From Paracoccaceae bacterium (GTDB lineage Bacteria; Pseudomonadota; Alphaproteobacteria; Rhodobacterales; Rhodobacteraceae), in the NCBI GenBank assembly GCA_023260935.1, contig JALQTL010000402.1:1-14100 (forward strand): a stretch of 14,100 nt of DNA, given 5' to 3'. The translations under genes were made by a program, and so were the position numbers. The notes under the pieces were generated by a model. The model saw only the letters and a list, made by a program, of their open reading frames with translations, was not told the origin of the DNA and did no database searches. Shown here in pieces: positions 7,088-13,691 of this stretch. Each line of letters opens with the position of its first letter. Positions within the stretch are counted from its first letter, which is position 1.

Positions 7088-7854
7088 GCTATGGCCGCAT
7101 CGTCTGCCTGACCGAGGAAACGGTGGAAACCCTGTATCTGCTGGGGCAGGAACGCCGGATCGTGGGCGTGACTGACTATGCCGTGCGGCCTGCGCGGGTG
7201 CGGCGCGAAAAGCCCCGGGTGGGCGCCTTCACCAGCGCCGACGTGCCAAAGATTCTGGACCTGCGCCCCGATCTGGTGCTGACCTTTTCCGACCTTCAGG
7301 CCGATATCGCCGCCGATCTGATCCGCGCAGGAGTTGAGGTGCATGCCTTCAACCAGCGCGACGTGGCGGGGATACTGGCCATGATCCGCAGGCTGGGCGC
7401 CATGCTGGGGGCGGCCGACCGGGCCGGGGCGCTGGCCGCCGGGCTGGAAGCCCGCCTTGCCACGCTGGCGGCCATTGAACGCCCGCAGCGCCCCCGCGTC
7501 TGGTTCGAGGAATGGGACGAGCCGCTGATCTCGGGTATCGGCTGGGTGTCGGAGCTGATCGCGATCGCGGGGGGCGATGACATCTTTGCCGACCGCGCGA
7601 GCTGCCAGGGCGCGCGCGACCGGATCGTTTCGGCCGATGACGTGCTGGCCCGCCGCCCCGAGGTGATTCTGGCCAGCTGGTGCGGCAAGAAAGTGGTGCC
7701 GGGCCGGATTGCGGCGCGCGCGGGTTGGGATGGATTGCCGGCGGTGCAGCAGGGCCGCATCCATGAAATCAAGGCGCCGCTGATACTGTCGCCGGGCCCG
7801 GCGGCGCTGACGGATGGGCTGGACGCGATCTGCGCCGCGCTCTGGCCGGGATGA
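7084..7854 (+). CDS. Leaderless BtuF-like corrinoid-binding protein
   Basis: This 256-residue protein is of the same helical-hinge binding-protein family as BtuF. It begins directly with the first strand and helix (SYGRIVCLTEETVETLYLLG), then shows VGVTDY, LDLRPDLVLTFSDLQADIA, WFEEWDEPLISGIGWVSELI (from residue 140), a conserved BtuF-type stretch, and ASWCGKKV. It lacks a signal peptide. Upstream in the same frame there is a stop at 7039-7041, and the 14 codons between have no hydrophobic segment, so a missed leader is excluded. The start overlaps the cbiZ stop by four bases (ATGA). It is therefore probably a cytoplasmic corrinoid-binding protein working with CbiZ rather than the importer's external receptor; that role is inferred. 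Alternatively it is a duplicated btuF that lost its leader. The stop codon abuts that of the opposing gene. Confidence 0.85.
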   Translation: MSYGRIVCLTEETVETLYLLGQERRIVGVTDYAVRPARVRREKPRVGAFTSADVPKILDLRPDLVLTFSDLQADIAADLIRAGVEVHAFNQRDVAGILAMIRRLGAMLGAADRAGALAAGLEARLATLAAIERPQRPRVWFEEWDEPLISGIGWVSELIAIAGGDDIFADRASCQGARDRIVSADDVLARRPEVILASWCGKKVVPGRIAARAGWDGLPAVQQGRIHEIKAPLILSPGPAALTDGLDAICAALWPG

Positions 7855-7857
7855 TCA
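7852..7857. other. Back-to-back stop codons sharing the palindrome TGATCA
   Basis: TGA at 7852-7854 ends the plus-strand BtuF-like gene. The complement of TCA at 7855-7857 is the TGA stop of the minus-strand gene. There is no spacer for a terminator, so transcripts from either side must run into the opposing gene. Confidence 0.9.
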
Positions 7858-8169
7858 AGGCGCCGGGGCCACCGCAAGTTCCTGCCGCAGGCTGCCGTCC
7901 CCGTTGAAGATCAGGATGCGGTCATCCTCTGTCACCACGGCAAACCAGCCGTTGCCCGCCGTTACTGCCCGTGCGGCAGTGCCTTCGGGCAGGGCCAGAC
8001 GTTCCGGCAACGACAGGGGGGCAAAGGCGCTGGCATCCGGCATGCGGGTGACAAGCAGGCCCACCACGGTTATGACACCCCCGATCATGGTGATGGTCAG
8101 GATGATGACCAGCCATTTCAGAAAGCGCAGCGATGGCGGCAGGGAAACAGGATCGGGTGCAGTGTCCAT
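7855..8169 (-). CDS. Small single-pass membrane protein, DUF6476-like
   Basis: This 104-residue protein has a short proline-rich start (MDTAPDPVSLPPSLRF) and one strong membrane helix at about residues 17-41 (LKWLVIILTITMIGGVITVV and onward). After it comes a domain of about 60 residues that would lie outside the cytoplasm, with short beta strands (GNGWFAVVTEDDRILIFNGDG). The pattern recalls a small uncharacterised family common in Rhodobacterales that I believe is DUF6476. Function is unknown. A longer open frame continues upstream on this strand, but that part lies opposite the RluD gene. ATG at 8169, with AAAAGG about 9-14 bases before it, gives the natural N-terminus. Its start codon shares two bases with the opposing rluD-like start, and its stop abuts the B12 operon. 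Confidence 0.8.
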   Translation of the reverse strand: MDTAPDPVSLPPSLRFLKWLVIILTITMIGGVITVVGLLVTRMPDASAFAPLSLPERLALPEGTAARAVTAGNGWFAVVTEDDRILIFNGDGSLRQELAVAPAP

Positions 8170-9241
8170 GACGAAGCCTTTTGAAGACGGCGATGACGAT
8201 GATGACACCGGGATTGCCGCTGCCGAAACGCTGGTCATCCTGTTGCCGGACGGGGCGTCTGACCGCCTAGATAAGGCGCTTGCCCGCGCGGTGCCAGTGG
8301 ATGCTGTGCTGTCGCGCACAAGGTTGGCGCGGATGATCGCCGATGGCGCAGTCTGGATCAACGGCCTGCCGGTGACCGATGCCAAGGCCAAGGTTGACCC
8401 GGGAACAGAGGTGGTGCTGCATCTGGACCCGCCCGAAACGCTGGAAACCCTGGCCGAGGATATTCCTCTGGTGGTGGTGCATGAGGATGCCGATCTGATC
8501 GTGATCGACAAGCCGGCAGGCATGGTGGTGCATCCCGCGCCCGGCAGCCCGCGCGGCACGCTGGTCAATGCGCTGCTTCATCATTGCGGCGATACCCTTT
8601 CCGGCATCGGCGGTGCGCGCCGCCCCGGGATCGTGCACCGGATCGACAAGGATACGACCGGGCTTCTGGTGGTGGCCAAGTCTGACCGGGCGCATCACGG
8701 CCTTGCCGCCCAGTTCGAACGCCACAGCGTGACGCGGCGTTATCTGGCGCTGGTGCATGGCGTGCCGGACGCGGCCGATCCGCGCCTGCGCGGGGTGAAG
8801 GGCGTGACCTTCGAAGCTGGCGGGATCATCCGCATCGCCACGCTTCTGGCCCGTCACAAGACTGACCGCCAGCGTCAGGCGGTGGTCTGGCATGACGGGC
8901 GCCACGCCGTTACCCGGGTGCGGGTGCTGGAAGGCTTTGCCGATCAGGCGGCGCTTGTGGAATGCTGGCTGGAAACCGGACGCACGCATCAGATCCGGGT
9001 GCATATGGCCCATGCCGGGCACGGGCTTCTGGGTGATGATACCTATGGCGGCAAGCGGCGCCTTTCGTCAAAGTCGCTGGGCGAAGCCGCGGCCACGGCC
9101 GGAAACCAGTTCCCCCGTCAGGCGCTGCATGCGGCAACGCTGGGCTTCGATCACCCGGTGACGGGCGCGCGGCTTGAATTCGTGTCGGACCTGCCGCCCG
9201 ACATGGCCGGCTTGCTGGCGGCCCTTCGCAAGGGCCCCTGA
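8168..9241 (+). CDS. rluD: RluA/RluD-family large-subunit rRNA pseudouridine synthase
   Basis: This 357-residue enzyme converts specific uridines of 23S rRNA to pseudouridine. An S4 RNA-binding domain occupies about residues 31-86 (DRLDKALARAV, LSRTRLARMIADGAVWING). The catalytic domain has DLIVIDKPAGMVVHPAPGSP, the signature HRIDKDTTGLLVVAK with catalytic Asp160, ARRPGIVHRIDK, and the late motif LETGRTHQIRVHMAHAGHGL followed by GDDTYGG. The open frame extends upstream to 7814, but that part lies opposite the DUF6476-like gene, has low-complexity composition and would make the protein far too long. ATG 8168 gives normal length, with an odd N-terminus rich in Asp (residues 9-13). A clear ribosome site is lacking; AGG lies about 15 bases upstream. 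Assignment to RluD rather than RluC or RluA is by overall pattern. Confidence 0.88.
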   Translation: MTKPFEDGDDDDDTGIAAAETLVILLPDGASDRLDKALARAVPVDAVLSRTRLARMIADGAVWINGLPVTDAKAKVDPGTEVVLHLDPPETLETLAEDIPLVVVHEDADLIVIDKPAGMVVHPAPGSPRGTLVNALLHHCGDTLSGIGGARRPGIVHRIDKDTTGLLVVAKSDRAHHGLAAQFERHSVTRRYLALVHGVPDAADPRLRGVKGVTFEAGGIIRIATLLARHKTDRQRQAVVWHDGRHAVTRVRVLEGFADQAALVECWLETGRTHQIRVHMAHAGHGLLGDDTYGGKRRLSSKSLGEAAATAGNQFPRQALHAATLGFDHPVTGARLEFVSDLPPDMAGLLAALRKGP

Positions 9242-9253
9242 CCGGCACATCCC

Positions 9254-9283
9254 CTGACATTCGCGTGAACAGGGCGACACAAT
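9254..9283 (+). promoter_or_regulatory. Possible sigma70-type promoter for rpoH
   Basis: CTGACA (9254-9259), an 18-base spacer and CACAAT (9278-9283) resemble -35 and -10 elements in the 183-base gap before rpoH. A second candidate nearer the gene, CTTG at 9346-9349 with CCTTAG at 9367-9372, is vaguely like a heat-shock sigma promoter. Both are weak matches. Nothing else was recognised in this gap apart from the ribosome site AGGGGG at 9414-9419. Confidence 0.3.
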
Positions 9284-9424
9284 CCTTACCAAGCGCACCG
9301 GGAATGATTTCATCGGTCGTTAAAGAAGGGATGCTATGCCCCGGACTTGCAAAGGGGCGTGGCGATCCTTAGGGTCGTCAATCCTTCCGGGGGCTGATGG
9401 CACCGGAGCAATCAGGGGGCGAAC

Positions 9425-10318
9425 ATGAGCACCTATACCAATCTTCCCGCACCAAGCCCGGAACAGGGCCTGAACCGCTATTTGCAGGAAATCCGCAAAT
9501 TCCCGCTTCTGGAACCGGAAGAGGAATACATGCTGGCAAAAGCCTGGGTCGAACGCCAGGATTCGCAGGCCGCCCATCGGCTTGTGACCAGCCATCTGCG
9601 GCTGGCGGCAAAGATTGCCATGGGGTATCGCGGCTATGGCCTGCCGCAGGCCGAGGTCATTTCCGAAGCCAATGTCGGCCTGATGCAGGCGGTCAAGCGG
9701 TTTGACCCGGAAAAGGGTTTCCGCCTTGCGACCTATGCGATGTGGTGGATCAGGGCGGCAATTCAGGAATACATCCTGCGGTCCTGGAGCCTGGTGAAAC
9801 TGGGCACGACCAGCGCACAGAAAAAGCTGTTCTTCAACCTGCGCAAGGCAAAGGCCAAGGTTGGCGCGCTGGAAGATGGCGACCTGCGGCCCGAAAACGT
9901 GGCGCAGATTGCCAAGGATCTTTCGGTTACCGAAGGCGAGGTGGTTGAAATGAACCGCCGCCTTGCCGGGTCGGATGCGTCGCTGAATGCGACCGTCGGC
10001 TCCGAGGACGGCGGTGCGCAATGGCAGGACTGGCTGGAAGACGAAGACAGCGATCAGGCCGAAGCCTATGCCGAACAGGACGAAATGGATGCCCGCCGCA
10101 GCCTTCTGGCGCAGGCCATGTCCGTCTTGAACGAACGTGAGCGTGATATCCTGATGCAGCGCCGTCTGGCCGAAGAGCCTGTCACGCTGGAAGAGCTGTC
10201 GGCCAGCTATGGCGTCAGCCGCGAACGCATTCGCCAGATCGAGGTGCGGGCCTTTGAAAAGCTTCAGGAAAAGATGCGGGAACTGGCCAGAGGCAAGGGC
10301 ATGGTGGTGCCAGGCTGA
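9425..10318 (+). CDS. rpoH: Heat-shock RNA polymerase sigma factor RpoH (sigma-32)
   Basis: This 297-residue sigma factor directs RNA polymerase to heat-shock and stress promoters. Region 1.2/2.1 is LNRYLQEIRKFPLLEPEEEY (residues 16-35). Region 2 runs from about 50 to 121 with EANVGLMQAVKRFDPEKGFR, the -10 recognition helix ATYAMWWIRAAIQEYILRSW. The RpoH box QKKLFFNLR at 132-140 is diagnostic for this sigma group. Region 4 contains the helix-turn-helix LEELSASYGVSRERIRQIE near the C-terminus. Rhodobacteraceae usually have two RpoH proteins; this looks like the RpoHI type, but I cannot prove it. The start has AGGGGG 5-10 bases upstream. It is separated from its neighbours by gaps of 183 and 164 bases, so it is probably transcribed alone. 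Confidence 0.95.
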   Translation: MSTYTNLPAPSPEQGLNRYLQEIRKFPLLEPEEEYMLAKAWVERQDSQAAHRLVTSHLRLAAKIAMGYRGYGLPQAEVISEANVGLMQAVKRFDPEKGFRLATYAMWWIRAAIQEYILRSWSLVKLGTTSAQKKLFFNLRKAKAKVGALEDGDLRPENVAQIAKDLSVTEGEVVEMNRRLAGSDASLNATVGSEDGGAQWQDWLEDEDSDQAEAYAEQDEMDARRSLLAQAMSVLNERERDILMQRRLAEEPVTLEELSASYGVSRERIRQIEVRAFEKLQEKMRELARGKGMVVPG

Positions 10319-10421
10319 TCGCCCCTTGGCCTTTTGCGGCCAGATCGTTACGACAAAGCGCACAGAAGGCCGGCATCCGCTGGCCCGCTGGCGTTTTTGA
10401 TGGCTGAAGTGTCGTTTTCGG

Positions 10422-10450
10422 TTGCCCTTTTCAGGGGCCGGCGCTACGAC
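10422..10450 (+). promoter_or_regulatory. Possible promoter of the psd-pssA-pmtA operon
   Basis: TTGCCC (10422-10427), a 17-base spacer and TACGAC (10445-10450) lie 33 bases before psd. The match is modest and is the only reasonable candidate in the 164-base gap after rpoH. The remaining gap shows a small hairpin, TGGCC/GGCCA (10327-10342), just after the rpoH stop but without a T-run. Confidence 0.3.
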
Positions 10451-10482
10451 CCCGCCCCAAGGTTGAGAGGACCGGATCGCCC

Positions 10483-11175
10483 ATGACCATGCTTGGCACC
10501 TTTATCAAGCCGATGCACCCGGAAGGCTACAAGTTCGTCGGCATCTTTGCCGTCATCACGCTGGTCCTGTTTGCCATCTGGGATCCCTTGGGGTGGATCG
10601 GTGTTGGCCTGACGATCTGGTGCTATTACTTTTTCCGTGATCCCAAGCGCGCGGTGCCGCAGGGCGCGGGGCTTATCGTGTCGCCCGCCGATGGCGTGAT
10701 TTCGCTGATCGAAAAGGCCGTCCCGCCCGAGGAACTGGGCATGGGCCCGGCCGCGCTGACCCGGGTTTCCGTCTTCATGTCGGTTTTCAATTGCCATGTG
10801 AACCGTGCCCCCATTGCCGGCACCCTTGGCGCGATGAGCTACCGGCCCGGAAAATTCCTCAACGCCTCGCTCGACAAGGCGTCAGAGGATAACGAGCGTA
10901 ATTCGCTGCGTATCGATCTGCCCGATGGCCGCCAGATCGCGGTGGTCCAGATCGCCGGTCTGGTGGCCCGGCGGATCATGTGGTGGGTCGATGTGGGGCA
11001 GGGCCTGCGCACGGGCGAACGCTTTGGCCTGATCCGCTTCGGCTCGCGGCTTGATGTCTATCTGCCCGACGGCGTGGCCCCTCAGGTGGCGCTGGGGCAG
11101 ACGATGGTGGCCGGGGAAACCGTGATCGCGGTTCTGGGCCGCGACTTGCCCGAAACCGTGGGCCGCATGGAATGA
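10483..11175 (+). CDS. psd: Phosphatidylserine decarboxylase proenzyme (short form)
   Basis: This enzyme decarboxylates phosphatidylserine to phosphatidylethanolamine at the inner membrane. It is made as a proenzyme that cuts itself to create a pyruvoyl group. The 230-residue length fits the short form common in alphaproteobacteria. Residues 17-45 contain hydrophobic segments (FVGIFAVITLVLFAIWDPLG, then IGVGLTIWCYYFF), followed by RDPKR and VSPADG. The conserved SVFNCHVNRAPIAG (FMSVFNCHVNR) and the self-cleavage site IRFGSR with Ser188 are present, giving beta 1-187 and alpha 188-230 chains. GAGAGGA lies about 11 bases upstream of the ATG. A second Met two codons later is a less likely start. 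The gene overlaps pssA by four bases (ATGA). Confidence 0.93.
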   Translation: MTMLGTFIKPMHPEGYKFVGIFAVITLVLFAIWDPLGWIGVGLTIWCYYFFRDPKRAVPQGAGLIVSPADGVISLIEKAVPPEELGMGPAALTRVSVFMSVFNCHVNRAPIAGTLGAMSYRPGKFLNASLDKASEDNERNSLRIDLPDGRQIAVVQIAGLVARRIMWWVDVGQGLRTGERFGLIRFGSRLDVYLPDGVAPQVALGQTMVAGETVIAVLGRDLPETVGRME

Positions 11176-11927
11176 CCGACGACGATCTCGAGGTGCCGCG
11201 CCGCAGGATGCACATTGTGCAACTGCTGCCGAACCTGATTTCTATCCTTGCACTTTGCGCGGGGCTTACGGCGATCCGCATGGCGGTCGAAGGCCGCTTC
11301 GGTTTTGCTGTCGGGCTGATCGGCCTTGCCGCGGCGCTGGATGGGATCGACGGCCGCCTTGCGCGGATGCTGAAATCCGAAAGCGCCATCGGGGCCGAGC
11401 TGGACAGCCTGTGCGATCTGGTCAATTTCGGCGTGACCCCGGCACTGGTCCTTTATTACTGGGGGCTGCGGGCCGATACCTCGTTGGGCTGGATCGCGGT
11501 TCTGATCTTTGCGGTTTGCTGCATGCTGCGTCTGGCCCGTTTCAACGTGGGAAACCGCGTGGCCGAGGGTGTGGAAAAGCCCAAGGGCTTTGTCGGTGTG
11601 CCGTCGCCCGCAGGCGCCATGCTGGCGCTGGCCCCGATTTATCTGGCCAATGCCTTCGGGCCGGCACTGAACCCGCCGGCATGGGTTGTGGCCTTGTGGA
11701 TGGTCTTTGTCGGCGCGCTGATGATTTCCCGCATGCCGACGCCCAGCTTCAAGGGGGTGCGCATCTATGCCGAAAACGCGCGTTTCATCCTTGTCGGTTC
11801 GGTGGCATTGATCGCGGCCCTGCTGACCTACCCTTGGGTCACGTTGTTGCTGCTGGATCTGGTCTATCTTGTGGGCATCCTTGTCGTCTGGCGCAAAAGC
11901 GCGCGTTCCCTGCGCAGTGTGGTGTGA
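11172..11927 (+). CDS. pssA: CDP-diacylglycerol-serine O-phosphatidyltransferase (PssA)
   Basis: This integral membrane enzyme joins serine to CDP-diacylglycerol to make phosphatidylserine, the substrate of the preceding Psd. The 251-residue chain carries the complete CDP-alcohol phosphatidyltransferase motif: Asp57, Asp60-Gly61, Ala64-Arg65, Gly74, Asp78 and Asp82 in LDGIDGRLAR ... IGAELDSLCD. It begins with RRRMHIVQLLPNLISILALC, typical of the bacterial type II serine enzyme (subclass found in Bacillus and alphaproteobacteria). CMLRLARFNVG and GVPSPAGAM, also seen in PssA, follow. Several long hydrophobic segments fill the rest. It overlaps psd by four bases and is separated from pmtA by one base, so all three appear to be one operon. 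PgsA or phosphatidylcholine synthase are unlikely because of the PssA-type flanking motifs and Psd neighbour. Confidence 0.93.
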   Translation: MTDDDLEVPRRRMHIVQLLPNLISILALCAGLTAIRMAVEGRFGFAVGLIGLAAALDGIDGRLARMLKSESAIGAELDSLCDLVNFGVTPALVLYYWGLRADTSLGWIAVLIFAVCCMLRLARFNVGNRVAEGVEKPKGFVGVPSPAGAMLALAPIYLANAFGPALNPPAWVVALWMVFVGALMISRMPTPSFKGVRIYAENARFILVGSVALIAALLTYPWVTLLLLDLVYLVGILVVWRKSARSLRSVV

Positions 11928-11928
11928 A

Positions 11929-12552
11929 ATGGATCTGAATGCTGTCCGCAAATCCTATGCCCGCTGGGCGCCGATCTATGACCACACCTTTGGCGCGGTC
12001 ACGCGGGTGGGCAGGCGGCGGGCCGCGGATGCGTTGAACGGCCTTGGCGGGCGCATTCTGGAGGTTGGGGTGGGCACCGGCCTTTCGCTGCCCTCGTACC
12101 GGGCCGATGTGGCGGTGACCGGCATCGATGCCAGTGCCGAGATGCTGGAAAAGGCACGCGCAAGGGTGGCCGAACAGGGGCTGACCCATGTGCGCGACCT
12201 GCGCCTGATGGATGCAAGGGCGATGGAATTCCCTGACAACAGCTTTGACCACGCAAGCGCCCTGCATATCATGTCGGTCGTGCCCGAACCGGAACGGGTG
12301 ATGGCCGAAATGGCGCGGGTGGTGCGGCCGGGGGGCACGATCGTGCTGGTCAACCATTTCGCCCGTGATGCTGATCGCTCTGCCGCACTGTCATGGCTGG
12401 AACGCGCCGCCGCCCCCTTTGCGGACCGGCTGGGCTGGCATTCTGATTTTGCCCGGGATCATGTTCTGGGTACCCCCGGCCTTGAACTGGTCGAGGAAAG
12501 CAGCCTTCCCCCGCTGGGCCTGATGACCCTGATGCGGTTCCGCAAGTTGTGA
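11929..12552 (+). CDS. pmtA: Phosphatidylethanolamine N-methyltransferase (PmtA)
   Basis: This SAM-dependent enzyme methylates phosphatidylethanolamine three times to give phosphatidylcholine. The 207-residue protein starts VRKSYARWAPIYDHTFG, closely resembling the start of Rhodobacter-type PmtA. SAM motif I is LEVGVGTG at residues 44-51, the acidic residue binding the ribose is Asp67 in VTGIDAS, and later come FDHASALHIMSVVPEP and the post-motif region RVVRPGGTIVLVNHF. No membrane segment is seen; such enzymes are peripheral. The open frame extends upstream to 11869, but ATG 11929 lies one base after the pssA stop and fits the family N-terminus. The gene order supports the substrate. Ubiquinone methyltransferases share the fold but not this N-terminus or context. 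Confidence 0.88.
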   Translation: MDLNAVRKSYARWAPIYDHTFGAVTRVGRRRAADALNGLGGRILEVGVGTGLSLPSYRADVAVTGIDASAEMLEKARARVAEQGLTHVRDLRLMDARAMEFPDNSFDHASALHIMSVVPEPERVMAEMARVVRPGGTIVLVNHFARDADRSAALSWLERAAAPFADRLGWHSDFARDHVLGTPGLELVEESSLPPLGLMTLMRFRKL

Positions 12553-12576
12553 TCCCACCTTTCCCTTCCCCGGATC

Positions 12577-12590
12577 GCAGGCTAGCCTGC
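12577..12590. promoter_or_regulatory. 14-base perfect palindrome between pmtA and the oxidoreductase gene
   Basis: GCAGGCTAGCCTGC is identical to its reverse complement. It sits 25 bases after the pmtA stop and 30 bases before the next start. It could be an operator for the oxidoreductase gene or a small hairpin (GCAGG/CCTGC, loop CTAG) at the end of the lipid operon. No T-run follows, so it is not a standard terminator. Confidence 0.4.
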
Positions 12591-12620
12591 CGCCCGATGG
12601 CACGAGGGAGGAAGACCAAG

Positions 12621-13613
12621 ATGAAACCGATCCGCTGGGGTATTCTGGGGGCCGCAAAATTCGCGCGTGAACACATGGCGCCTGCCATTCACGCGGCCGA
12701 AGGCGCCGAACTTTACGCTCTTGCCACATCCGATGCCGCCAAGGCCGCGCCGTTTCAGGCTTTTTGCCCGTCGCTGCGGGTGCATGACAGCTATCAGGCC
12801 CTGCTGGATGACCCGTCGGTGGATGCGGTCTATATCCCGCTGCCGAACCATTTGCATGTGGAATGGACGCTGAAGGCCGTTGCGGCCGGCAAGCCCGTGC
12901 TGTGCGAAAAGCCGATCGCGCTTCAGGCCGGGGAAATCGACCGTCTGATCGCGGCGCGCGATGCCTCGGGGCTGCTGGTGGCCGAGGCCTATATGATCGT
13001 CCATCACCCGCAATGGCACCGTGCGCGGGAATGGTTGCAGGCCGGAGAGATCGGCACCCTGCGCCATGTCGATGCCGCCTTCAGCTTCAACAACGAAGCC
13101 GAGCCGGGCAACATTCGCAACCGCGCCGAAACCGGCGGCGGGTCGCTGCGCGATATCGGGGTCTATACCTTCGGGTCGTGCCGCTTTGTGACCGGCGCCG
13201 AACCTGTCGAGGTGACGGCCCGCATTCGCCGCGAAAACGGTGTCGAGGTCTTTGCCCAGGTGGCGGCCACGATGGAAGGGCCGGGGGGGGGCTTCACCTA
13301 TGGCTCGATGACCTCGATGCGGCTGTTCAACCGGCAAGAGGTCAGCTTTCAGGGAGACCGCGGCATGATCCGGCTGATCTCGGCGCCGTTCAACGCCAAT
13401 GTGCATGACGTGGCCGAGGTCGAATTGCACAGGCCCGGCCAACGGGTCGTGACCGACCGTTTCCCAACGGCGAATCACTACAAGCTTCAGGTGGAGGCTT
13501 TCGGCCACAGCCTGCGGACGGGGGCGCCCTATCCGTGCCCGCTTGAATTTGTGCAGGGCACGCAGGCGATGATGGACAGGGTCTATCAGGTAGCGCTGGA
13601 CATCGCGCCCTGA
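12621..13613 (+). CDS. Gfo/Idh/MocA-family NAD(P)-dependent sugar oxidoreductase
   Basis: This 330-residue dehydrogenase probably oxidises or reduces a sugar or related polyol; the substrate is not known. The N-terminal Rossmann fold begins MKPIRWGILGAAKFAREHMA with the dinucleotide-binding GILGAAKFA at residues 7-15. YIPLPNHLHVEW (71-82) and the family hallmark CEKPIAL, with Glu96-Lys97-Pro98, follow. The C-terminal domain has the GGGSLRDIGVYTFGSCRFVTG segment, similar to D-xylose dehydrogenase and glucose-fructose oxidoreductase relatives. ATG 12621 was chosen over an in-frame start at 12549 because GGGAGGA lies 9 bases before it and the extension has no family similarity. A run of nine G at 13283-13291 encodes part of EGPGGGFTYG. 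There is no signal peptide, so it is cytoplasmic. Confidence 0.87.
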   Translation: MKPIRWGILGAAKFAREHMAPAIHAAEGAELYALATSDAAKAAPFQAFCPSLRVHDSYQALLDDPSVDAVYIPLPNHLHVEWTLKAVAAGKPVLCEKPIALQAGEIDRLIAARDASGLLVAEAYMIVHHPQWHRAREWLQAGEIGTLRHVDAAFSFNNEAEPGNIRNRAETGGGSLRDIGVYTFGSCRFVTGAEPVEVTARIRRENGVEVFAQVAATMEGPGGGFTYGSMTSMRLFNRQEVSFQGDRGMIRLISAPFNANVHDVAEVELHRPGQRVVTDRFPTANHYKLQVEAFGHSLRTGAPYPCPLEFVQGTQAMMDRVYQVALDIAP

Positions 13614-13691
13614 GTCCGGGTTATTCTGCCCCGGGGCGGTTACACCGATCCGCCCGAAAGCCCCGATCAGCCAAAGGATGACCCTTTCGCA
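13614..13691. other. Short gap after the oxidoreductase gene
   Basis: This 78-base gap contains the 10-base palindrome GCCCCGGGGC (13628-13637) without a T-run, and a possible ribosome site AAAGGA at 13673-13678 for the following broken gene. No terminator or promoter was recognised. Confidence 0.4.

Noticed and set aside
7814..8167. Upstream extension of the RluD-like frame by 118 codons
   Set aside because: The extension lies opposite the small membrane protein gene, has biased Ser/Arg/Thr composition, and would make the enzyme much longer than its family.
10316..10346. Hairpin just after the rpoH stop as a terminator
   Set aside because: The stem TGGCC/GGCCA has only five pairs and no T-run follows; support is too weak to call it.
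11082..11951. Minus-strand open frame opposite pssA
   Set aside because: It has no motifs and is rich in Gln, His, Arg and Asp; it is a shadow of the pssA and psd genes.
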